NCBI GenBank assembly: GCA_003567115.1
Contig: PXAP01000197.1
Location: 1-11,496 of the forward strand
DNA: 11,496 nucleotides
Source: Bacteroidota bacterium
GTDB taxonomy: Bacteria > Bacteroidota > Bacteroidia > Bacteroidales > PUMT01
Direction: 5' to 3'
Part shown: in pieces, positions 1-6,297 of the stretch
Layout: every line of letters starts with the position of its first letter
How positions within the stretch are numbered: position 1 is the first letter of the stretch
Position numbers and translations under genes: made by a program
Notes under the pieces: generated by a model
Told to the model about the DNA's origin: nothing
Seen by the model: the letters and a program-made list of their open reading frames with translations, nothing else
Database searches by the model: none

Positions 1-622
1 TATGTTCCGGCGGACCAACCCTTTGATCGCCGGAAGCTCCCGTGCTTCCTGCATCATAGCGGAAGTGGGGCCATTCGTCTATATCATCCGGCCATGACTT
101 GACAACCCTGTTCCAACCGCCTGTCTGTTTAATAAATGCAATCCCATTCGGGGTGAGTACACGCATTATTTCATTCATACCCGGTTCGGTGTCATTTTTT
201 TCCCAAAAAAGAACATTTACCAGGTTGTCGGTGTAGGGCAGTATCCCGCCATCCCAAAGCCTGTAAGTTAATCTGCCGTCAAGATTAAGCGACCTGGCAT
301 ATTTCCTGGCCAGGTTAATATCTCTCTGGTCAGTGTCAAGACCCTGGATAATAAAGTTATCATTTTGAGTAAGGCTGGCAGTCTCTTTACCGTTTCCGCA
401 TCCCACATGCACAACCAATCCCCCGCTAAAACCACTTTCCTTGAGCATTTGGCCAAAGGATTCATTATCAACAGTTCCATTATTCTCATTGCAAAATATA
501 ACTTTTCCTGTATTCATTGGGAGCTCAGGAGATATTCCGGCAATTACTCCGCCTGGCAGATTAAAAGCCATAAATGAAATAAAAAAGAATGTCCTTAATG
601 ATAGTTTCACAGACTGGTTCAT
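1..622 (-). CDS. Exported SAM-methyltransferase-like domain protein, probably fused to a PQQ-like beta-propeller (5' part only)
   Basis: The first 207 codons of a minus-strand gene are present; it has no stop and runs off the left edge. The ATG at 622-620 follows GAGGAA. Residues 1-29 look like a signal peptide: K6 and R10, then a hydrophobic stretch (TFFFISFMAFNL) and small residues (GGVIAG). Residues 69-160 resemble a class I Rossmann methyltransferase: motif I VHVGCGNGKET at 71-81 (G74, G76, G78), a post-strand-2 acidic position GLDTD at 94-98, and RVLTPNG at 154-160, which fits the strand-5 region of the fold. Residues 182-207 (DEWPHFRYDAG, then VGPPEH) resemble the linker that I know precedes PQQ/BamB-like propellers in exported Planctomycetes, Verrucomicrobia and Bacteroidota proteins. 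The propeller itself is off-window, so that part is inferred. The substrate is unknown. Divergent from xylB. Confidence 0.8.
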   Translation of the reverse strand, partial: MNQSVKLSLRTFFFISFMAFNLPGGVIAGISPELPMNTGKVIFCNENNGTVDNESFGQMLKESGFSGGLVVHVGCGNGKETASLTQNDNFIIQGLDTDQRDINLARKYARSLNLDGRLTYRLWDGGILPYTDNLVNVLFWEKNDTEPGMNEIMRVLTPNGIAFIKQTGGWNRVVKSWPDDIDEWPHFRYDAGSTGASGDQRVGPPEH

Positions 623-989
623 GATAGATTCCTCATTATTATTTGAAAAATATGCTGATGTTTGTAAGCAATGTCAAATCCGGGTAATCAACTATTGGAA
701 TTAAATTTGCAATAATCATGGGATGGTTTAAAATATGTGCTTAATATATAAAATTTTAACTTACACTCCTAACCGCTTTGCTATCTAATAAAATTTTTTA
801 ATCTTGCCTGTGGGAAATTTAAGATAAGGAAATTTTATATTCATTGGTTGTTTTAGCCGTGGGAATTTATAGGTTATTTTACTTTTTTATCAGATATCTG
901 AAAGTTGACGGCCAATCCAAAAAGCGGATTTGCTTGATTTTTCAAGGGCGTTAATAGTCCCGATTATTGAAAACAACATTACCATCATT
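623..989. promoter_or_regulatory. Divergent AT-rich intergenic region upstream of xylB and the left-edge gene
   Basis: This 367-bp spacer should hold the promoters of both divergent genes. No convincing coding frame was seen. One exact match to the Bacteroidota -7 element TAnnTTTG (TAAATTTG) lies at 702-709 on the plus strand, but no TTTG sits at the expected -33 spacing and it would leave a leader of about 280 nt, so it is weak. Two near-identical direct copies, GTGGGAAATTTA (810-821) and GTGGGAATTTA (859-869), lie in the half nearer xylB and may be regulatory or chance. A perfect palindrome at 890-901 is listed separately. No riboswitch or tRNA fold was recognised by eye. Confidence 0.5.
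890..901. promoter_or_regulatory. 12-bp perfect palindrome upstream of xylB, candidate operator
   Basis: TCAGATATCTGA is its own reverse complement and ends 88 bp before the xylB start codon. A perfect palindrome of this size suits a dimeric DNA-binding regulator of the xylose genes, but that is inference. I saw no second copy upstream of xylA or of the symporter. With uniform base use, a perfect 12-bp palindrome is expected about 0.09 times in a spacer of this size, so chance is not excluded. Confidence 0.3.
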
Positions 990-2480
990 ATGCAAACAAT
1001 AGGTTATGATCTTGGCAGTTCATCGGTAAAAGCCAGTATAATGGACACTGAAACGGGAGAGTGCATTGCTTCTGCCCTGTATCCCCGGGAGGAGATGGAG
1101 ATTTCTGCATCACATCCCGGCTGGGCTGAACAGGATCCTGAAATGTGGTGGAAGTATGCCTCCATGGCAACTGCAGAACTTTTAGGTAATCCTTCTGTTG
1201 ATGCAGATGCCATTGCTGCAATCGGTATTTCTTACCAGATGCACGGGCTGGTAATTGTTGACAGGGAACTTAAACCGCTTCGTCCTTCTATTATATGGTG
1301 CGACAGCCGGGCTGTGGATATTGGCAACAGGGCACTGGAATCATTAGGCAGGGAAAAATGCCTGTCCGCCCTTCTCAATTCACCGGGTAATTTTACCGCT
1401 TCAAAGCTTGCGTGGGTAAAGGAGAATGAGCCGGATATTTATAAAAAGATTTACAAAATAATGTTGCCGGGAGACTATCTTGCCATGAAGCTTACCGGCG
1501 AGATATGCATTACTCCCTCCGGTCTTTCGGAAGGGATATTATGGGATTTCAGGAAAAATGAGATTTCGTCTCTGGTTATTGACCATTTTGGAATTGATCC
1601 CTCTTTTATTCCGGATGTGGTACCCGTTTTTTCCATCCAGGGGAAGCTTACTCCCGGCACAGCCGGTCTCCTCGGTCTCAAAAAGGGAATACCGGTAACC
1701 TACCGGGCTGGTGACCAGCCCAACAACGCGTTTTCACTCAATGTTCTGAATCCGGGCGAGATTGCTGCCACTGCCGGCACCTCGGGAGTGGTTTACGGGG
1801 TCAGCGATGAAATTAAGTATGACCCGAAATCAAGGGTCAATACCTTTGCGCATGTTAACCATGAAATGAACAAAACAAGGCTGGGTGTGCTATTGTGCAT
1901 AAACGGGACAGGAATACTGAACTCATGGATAAAAAGGAATGTTGCCCCTGCCGGGACAGGCTACAATGAGATTAACCGGCTGGCCGGAACGGTTCCGCCG
2001 GGCAGTGAAGGGCTGGCAATTTTGCCTTTTGGCAACGGCAGCGAGAGGATGCTGGAGAACAATGATACCGGTTGCCATATTGCCAATATGAATTTCAATA
2101 TACACACCCGTAATCATATCATGCGTGCTGCGCAGGAGGGTATTGTTTTCGCATTCAGGCACGGAATGGATATAATGGAGCAGACCGGTATAAAGCCCGA
2201 AATAATCAGGGCAGGCCATGCCAACATGTTTTTCAGTCCCCTGTTCGGCAGCAGCCTTGCCTCGCTCACAGGGGCAACCATTGAACTTTACAATACAGAC
2301 GGGTCTCAGGGTGCAGCAAGGGCTGCTGCAGTAGGTGCTGGTATTTATCTCTCTTTCTCCGAAGCTTTCGGAGGCCTAACTGTGGTTGACAGGATTTTTC
2401 CGGACAGGGAACTGCTTCCGGCACTTGAAGAATCATATTCCAACTGGCTGGATCTGCTTCAGCGATATATGAACACCTGA
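990..2480 (+). CDS. xylB: Xylulokinase (FGGY family)
   Basis: The enzyme phosphorylates D-xylulose with ATP to xylulose 5-phosphate, in the cytoplasm, feeding the pentose phosphate pathway. The product is 496 residues, close to the family norm of about 480-500. Visible FGGY features are the N-terminal phosphate-binding strand IGYDLGSSSVKAS (4-16, with D7), the QMHGLV motif (83-88) typical of xylulokinases, IIWCDSRA (101-108), RAGDQPNNAF (239-248) carrying the probable catalytic base D242, TAGTSG (261-266), and the C-terminal ATP-site region RAGHANMFFSPLF (407-419). The ATG at 990 is chosen because IGYDLG then sits at the normal distance from the N terminus. An in-frame TTG at 930 would add 20 unrelated residues. 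There is no Shine-Dalgarno sequence. It is first of three co-directional xylose genes, 167 bp before xylA. FGGY kinases for other sugars are possible, but the xylA neighbour makes xylulose by far the best call. Confidence 0.96.
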   Translation: MQTIGYDLGSSSVKASIMDTETGECIASALYPREEMEISASHPGWAEQDPEMWWKYASMATAELLGNPSVDADAIAAIGISYQMHGLVIVDRELKPLRPSIIWCDSRAVDIGNRALESLGREKCLSALLNSPGNFTASKLAWVKENEPDIYKKIYKIMLPGDYLAMKLTGEICITPSGLSEGILWDFRKNEISSLVIDHFGIDPSFIPDVVPVFSIQGKLTPGTAGLLGLKKGIPVTYRAGDQPNNAFSLNVLNPGEIAATAGTSGVVYGVSDEIKYDPKSRVNTFAHVNHEMNKTRLGVLLCINGTGILNSWIKRNVAPAGTGYNEINRLAGTVPPGSEGLAILPFGNGSERMLENNDTGCHIANMNFNIHTRNHIMRAAQEGIVFAFRHGMDIMEQTGIKPEIIRAGHANMFFSPLFGSSLASLTGATIELYNTDGSQGAARAAAVGAGIYLSFSEAFGGLTVVDRIFPDRELLPALEESYSNWLDLLQRYMNT

Positions 2481-2647
2481 AAAATATTCCGAACCTTGAG
2501 TACTGCTCCTTTTATCAGCCGGTAAATTTAATCTATGGTATATAAGATAAAATTGTTCTGCCACCGGAGGGTTACTCTTTTACAGGAATTATTATATTTA
2601 CAAAAATCAATATGTTTTAAAACCAAATTAACCTAAAAACCAGTAAT
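2481..2647 (+). other. Spacer between xylB and xylA
   Basis: This 167-bp AT-rich spacer has no gene. It is long for an intra-operon gap, so xylA may have its own promoter. TATATTTA at 2592-2599 differs from TAnnTTTG only in its last base and lies about 50 bp before the xylA ATG, but no clear -33 element goes with it. No strong hairpin with a T-run was seen, so read-through from xylB is likely. The xylA start is preceded by an A-rich stretch (TAACCTAAAAACC) rather than a Shine-Dalgarno sequence, as is common in Bacteroidota. Confidence 0.3.
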
Positions 2648-3979
2648 ATGGAATATCTTAAAGGAGACAGGGAGTATTTTAAAGGAACGGGAAAAATCAA
2701 ATATGAGGGCCCCCGCTCAAAAAATCCTATGGCTTACAGATTCTATGATGAGAACAAAGTGGTTGCCGGTAAAAAGATGAAAGATCATTTCCGGTTTGCC
2801 GTTGCATACTGGCACAGCTTCTGTAACACAGGAGGCGATCCCTTCGGCCCGGGGACCAAAGTTTTTCCATGGGACCAAAGTTCAGACCCCATGGTCAGGG
2901 CAAGGGAGAAAATGGATGCTGCTTTTGAGTTTATGACAAAATTGGGCACCCCTTTTTATTGTTTTCACGATATTGACCTGGTAGATGAGGCTGAGACCGT
3001 CACCGAAACTGAAAAAAGATTGCAGTCCGTTGTTGACTATGCAAAGGAAAAACAGAAAGATTCCGGTGTAAAGCTGCTTTGGGGTACTGCCAACGTGTTC
3101 TCTAATCCGCGCTATATGAACGGTGCTGCCACCAATCCCGATTTCAATGTTGTTACCCACGCTGCGACACAGGTAAAGAACGCTATTGATGCCACGATAG
3201 CTCTTGGAGGTGAAAATTATGTTTTCTGGGGCGGGAGGGAAGGATATTTCTCGCTGCTGAATACAAATATGAAACGCGAAATTGAGCACATGGCAAGGTT
3301 CCTTACCATGGCGCGTGATTATGGAAGGAAGCAGGGTTTTAAGGGAACCTTCCTTATCGAGCCCAAGCCGATGGAACCTACTAAACACCAATATGATTAT
3401 GATGTTGCCGCAATTACCGGTTTTCTTAATAAATACGGGCTTGCGGGGGATTTTAAGATCAATATTGAGGTAAACCATGCTACTCTGGCCGGACATACTT
3501 TTCAGCATGAAGTGCAGTCTGCCGCAGATGCCGGATTATTCGGCAGTATTGATGCAAATCGCGGTGACTACCAGAACGGATGGGATACAGACCAGTTTCC
3601 CATCAATATTTACGAACTTGTGGAGACTATGCTTGTTATAATCGAAGCAGGCGGATTTAAAACCGGTGGTGTAAATTTCGATGCCCATACAAGGCGAAAC
3701 TCCACTGATCCTGAAGATCTGTTCATTGCCCATATTGCAGGTATTGATGTTTTTGCAAGGGCACTGGAAATTGCCTATGATATTCTTGAAAACTCGCCCT
3801 ACCGTAAGATGAGGGAAGAGAGATACAAGTCGTTCGATACCGGAAAAGGAGCTGAATTTGAGCAGGGAAGGCTTTCGCTGGAAGATCTCCGTGAACTGGC
3901 TGTCAAAAATGGAGAACCCCGGCAGATAAGCGGCAAGCAGGAGCTGTATGAAGCTATTCTGAACCAGTATATAATTTAG
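2648..3979 (+). CDS. xylA: Xylose isomerase
   Basis: The enzyme interconverts D-xylose and D-xylulose (and glucose/fructose) by a metal-dependent hydride shift in the cytoplasm. The product is 443 residues, the length of the longer (class II, E. coli-like) isomerases. Every catalytic and metal residue is visible at a constant offset of +6 from the E. coli enzyme: H107 and D110 in CFHDIDLVDE, E238 and K240 in FLIEPKPMEPTKHQ, E274 and H277 in INIEVNHATLAGH, D302, D313 and D315 in GSIDANRGDYQNGWDTDQFP, and D345 in GVNFDAHTRR. The two metal sites and the His/Asp ring-opening pair are thus intact. The start is the ATG at 2648, giving the normal MEYLKGDREYFKG opening. The 208-aa minus-strand frame inside it is a shadow of this gene. 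It lies between xylB and the sugar symporter and should act on xylose that the symporter imports. Confidence 0.99.
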   Translation: MEYLKGDREYFKGTGKIKYEGPRSKNPMAYRFYDENKVVAGKKMKDHFRFAVAYWHSFCNTGGDPFGPGTKVFPWDQSSDPMVRAREKMDAAFEFMTKLGTPFYCFHDIDLVDEAETVTETEKRLQSVVDYAKEKQKDSGVKLLWGTANVFSNPRYMNGAATNPDFNVVTHAATQVKNAIDATIALGGENYVFWGGREGYFSLLNTNMKREIEHMARFLTMARDYGRKQGFKGTFLIEPKPMEPTKHQYDYDVAAITGFLNKYGLAGDFKINIEVNHATLAGHTFQHEVQSAADAGLFGSIDANRGDYQNGWDTDQFPINIYELVETMLVIIEAGGFKTGGVNFDAHTRRNSTDPEDLFIAHIAGIDVFARALEIAYDILENSPYRKMREERYKSFDTGKGAEFEQGRLSLEDLRELAVKNGEPRQISGKQELYEAILNQYII

Positions 3980-4207
3980 TTTGCGATTGTATAAAACTTC
4001 ATCACTCAAAAAAATAACAATTTGTTATATGATTATTTGATAATGAAGGGATTAGTTAATTTTTTATATGACAGATTTCCGGAGGTTTTTTTGATCATGG
4101 TTATTTTAATGTGAGACCGACTACAGAGAAATCCCCCCTGGTTTGTTCATATTATTTTGTATGCTCAGCACATGGGGACTTAAATTATTCTTTACTAATT
4201 CAATTGT
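3980..4207 (+). promoter_or_regulatory. Spacer between xylA and the symporter, with paired AT-rich inverted repeats
   Basis: This 228-bp spacer has no gene. At 4014-4028 there is a perfect inverted repeat, ATAACAA-T-TTGTTAT (7-bp arms, 1-nt centre). Three bases later, at 4032-4044, there is a second, ATTAT-TTG-ATAAT (5-bp arms). The first lies about 34 bp after the xylA stop. They could be operator half-sites controlling a separate symporter promoter, or weak RNA hairpins; neither is followed by a convincing T-run. CTTCAT (3998-4003) and ATGAAG (4043-4048) flank the pair and could close a larger stem. GGAGG at 4081-4085 has no credible gene after it. The symporter ATG at 4208 has no Shine-Dalgarno sequence. 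Confidence 0.4.
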
Positions 4208-6061
4208 ATGGGCACAGCAGCATTTGACCTGATTGACTACATCATTTTCGCTGTTTATGTTTTAATGATCGTAGGAGTGGGATTATATGTGTCACGCATA
4301 AAAAAAGGGGTAGAAAGAACCTCGCAGGATTATTTTCTTGCCAGCAGGTCACTTAAATGGTGGGCTATCGGAGCTTCCCTGATTGCAGCCAATATTTCTG
4401 CCGAGCATTTTATAGCCATGTCCGGATCGGGTTACAGGATTGGCCTGGGAATAGCTGCCTATGAATGGATAGCCGCTATTGTGCTTATAATTGTAGGTAA
4501 ATATTTCCTGCCGATGTTCCTGGACAAGGGGATATATACCATGCCCCAGTTTATTGAGGGCAGGTATAACAAGAGTGTAAGTGTTGCTTTTGCCGTTTTC
4601 TGGCTGCTGGTATACGTGTTTGTTAACCTGACCTCTGTTATATGGCTGGGAGCACTTGCCATGGACCGTATAATGGGCATTCCTATTATGTGGGGTATCG
4701 CGGGACTGGCTTTTTTCTCGGCTGTCTATTCAATTTACGGGGGTCTCAAGGCTGTAGCGTGGACCGATGTGGTGCAGGTGTTTTTTCTGATTGGCGGGGG
4801 ACTGGTTACTACTTTTCTGGGTTTATATGCCGTATCGGGGGGTGAGGGTGTTTTTCAGGGACTTGCCGTTATATATGAGAAGGCTGCCGATACCCACTTC
4901 AGCATGATCGTTCCCCGGGAAACGATAGTGCCCGACGGGGTAGGAGGATATACCGATGCATTCTATGACCTGCCGGGACTTGCCGTTATTCTCGGTGCTA
5001 TGTGGCTTACCAATCTCGGTTACTGGGGGTTCAACCAGTTTATCATACAAAAGGGCCTTGCGGCGGAAAATATTCAGCACGCCAAGCGGGGACTGATCTT
5101 TGCCGGTTATCTTAAGATATTGATACCGGTTATTGTAATACTCCCGGGGATCACTGCCTATGTACTTTTCCAGCATCCTGAAATTATCAGGGATGGAGGC
5201 TATTCCGGGGAGATAGTAAGGGCTGACGAGGCTTATCCCTGGCTGCTCAGAAATATTGTTCCTCCCGGGATCAGGGGGCTCACCTTTGCAGCTCTGGTTG
5301 CGGCTATAGTTTCATCTCTTTCTGCCATGATTAACAGTACATCAACCATTTTCACCATGGATATCTACAAGCCCTTCTTTAAAAAAGATGCTACGGAAAG
5401 AGAACTGGTCCTGGTAGGAAGGATAGTGGCATTCACTGCTCTTGTTATTGCAGTTGCTTCGGCACGGCCGCTTCTCGGCGGGCTGGATCAGGCATTCCAG
5501 TATATCCAGGAATATACCGGCTATATTTATCCGGGGGTGGTGGTGGTGTTCGGCATGGGCTTGTTCTGGAAACAGGCTACCGCAAGGGCTGCGTTGTGGA
5601 CTGCCATAGCGACTATACCGGCGGGCATTATAATCAAGATAATATTTCCGGAAATGCCGTTTATTTTAAGAATGGGTTATGTATTTATTATCCTTGTATT
5701 CATTGCATCCTACCTGAGCCTGACGGACAAGCGACTGGTAAAGGCAGAGCCGCCGAAAGGCTTCAGGGCCTCTTTCATGATCAGGACAGGCTATGGGTTT
5801 ATAACAGCCGGAATTATTGCTCTTATACTCGGCATCTCTTTTATAGGACAGCTGGCTTATCTGGGTTATGAAGCGATCTTTATGCTGGCAACTGCATTCG
5901 GCTTTATCGGGATGATATTTATTTTCAATGCCAGAATGCCCAAAGCCGATCCCAAAGCCTATGAGATCAAGCCGGAATTGTTTAAAACCGGAAAACCTTT
6001 TAATATCGGTGCTGCAGGAATAATATTGATAGTCGGATTGCTGTACTATTTTTTCTGGTAG
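4208..6061 (+). CDS. SGLT-type sodium/sugar symporter, probable xylose transporter
   Basis: This is an inner-membrane Na+-coupled sugar importer of the solute:sodium symporter (SSS) family, LeuT fold, 617 residues with about 14 hydrophobic helices. It closely resembles Vibrio vSGLT: SLIAANISAEHF (58-68), AAYEW (83-87), VFVNLTSV (137-144), YSIYGGL (174-180), NLGYWGFNQFIIQ (269-281), SSLSAMINSTSTIFTMDIYK (369-388), QAFQYIQEYTG (428-438) and a closing FNI...YFFW. By alignment from memory, sugar-site positions are N62, H67, E86, N269, Y272, W273 and K303, and the Na2 site is A60, I63, A366, S369 and S370. vSGLT has Gln69 where this protein has H67; human SGLT1 has His83 there. The 3' position after xylB-xylA argues for xylose as substrate; glucose or galactose cannot be excluded. 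Soluble xylose proteins upstream and downstream are consistent with co-regulation, though a 228-bp gap precedes it. Confidence 0.93.
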   Translation: MGTAAFDLIDYIIFAVYVLMIVGVGLYVSRIKKGVERTSQDYFLASRSLKWWAIGASLIAANISAEHFIAMSGSGYRIGLGIAAYEWIAAIVLIIVGKYFLPMFLDKGIYTMPQFIEGRYNKSVSVAFAVFWLLVYVFVNLTSVIWLGALAMDRIMGIPIMWGIAGLAFFSAVYSIYGGLKAVAWTDVVQVFFLIGGGLVTTFLGLYAVSGGEGVFQGLAVIYEKAADTHFSMIVPRETIVPDGVGGYTDAFYDLPGLAVILGAMWLTNLGYWGFNQFIIQKGLAAENIQHAKRGLIFAGYLKILIPVIVILPGITAYVLFQHPEIIRDGGYSGEIVRADEAYPWLLRNIVPPGIRGLTFAALVAAIVSSLSAMINSTSTIFTMDIYKPFFKKDATERELVLVGRIVAFTALVIAVASARPLLGGLDQAFQYIQEYTGYIYPGVVVVFGMGLFWKQATARAALWTAIATIPAGIIIKIIFPEMPFILRMGYVFIILVFIASYLSLTDKRLVKAEPPKGFRASFMIRTGYGFITAGIIALILGISFIGQLAYLGYEAIFMLATAFGFIGMIFIFNARMPKADPKAYEIKPELFKTGKPFNIGAAGIILIVGLLYYFFW

Positions 6062-6172
6062 TAACCGGAAATCAAACCAGGGTAGTCATTTTTTCAGTCC
6101 CCGTGTCCGGTTCCTTTCCACCCCATATGCAGGGGCACTGCAGAAATATATTCAACTTCCGCTACCGGCCTT

Positions 6173-6255
6173 GAATTAACATGAATTTTGCAGTTATAAT
6201 AAAAATGCTATCTAATGCTTTTAATTGCATTTTCTGGAATTAACATGAATTTTGC
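6173..6255. repeat. Pair of 19-bp direct repeats in the convergent spacer
   Basis: GAATTAACATGAATTTTGC occurs exactly at 6173-6191 and again at 6237-6255, 64 bp apart start to start. Between the copies is a possible hairpin, AAAATGC (6202-6208) with GCATTTT (6227-6233). The second copy runs directly into the GC-rich hairpin at 6254-6295. No coding frame uses the repeats. They could be remnants of a small duplicated element or of duplicated 3'-end signals. I recognise no family. Confidence 0.7.
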
Positions 6256-6295
6256 GGGTGCAATCCCCGCAGACTGCGTCGGGGATTGCGGTTGC
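6254..6295. terminator. Strong hairpin between convergent genes, probable terminator
   Basis: GCAATCCCCG (6260-6269) and CGGGGATTGC (6280-6289) form a perfect 10-bp stem around a 10-nt loop. The stem extends imperfectly outward, with some G-U pairs, to 6254-6295. It begins 2 bp past the stop codon of the Tricorn-like gene (minus strand) and lies in the convergent spacer after the symporter gene. In the plus orientation it is followed by TTATTTTT (6298-6305); in the minus orientation only a short, mixed A/T stretch follows. It could terminate one or both transcripts, or be a REP-like palindrome. A weaker long-loop pairing, AACCGGA (6063-6069) with TCCGGTT (6106-6112), lies just after the symporter stop. 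Confidence 0.5.
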
Positions 6296-6297
6296 TG

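Noticed and set aside
702..709. TAAATTTG as a xylB promoter -7 box
   Set aside because: It matches TAnnTTTG, but the nearest TTTG (661-664) is 37 bp away and the leader would be about 280 nt; kept only as a note in the spacer entry.
930..989. TTG-initiated 20-residue N-terminal extension of xylB
   Set aside because: It adds residues unlike any FGGY N terminus; ATG 990 places the phosphate-binding strand at the normal position.
2882..3508. 208-codon minus-strand frame inside xylA
   Set aside because: It lies wholly opposite a strongly conserved gene, and its translation shows no recognisable domain; a shadow frame.
4081..4114. GGAGG followed by a tiny frame (TTG 4091 or ATG 4097, stop 4112-4114) as a leader peptide
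   Set aside because: Only 5-8 residues, no hairpin pair for attenuation, and no link to the symporter start; likely chance.
6063..6112. AACCGGA/TCCGGTT stem as an intrinsic terminator of the symporter
   Set aside because: 7-bp arms with a 36-nt loop and no T-run directly after the stem; too weak to call on its own.
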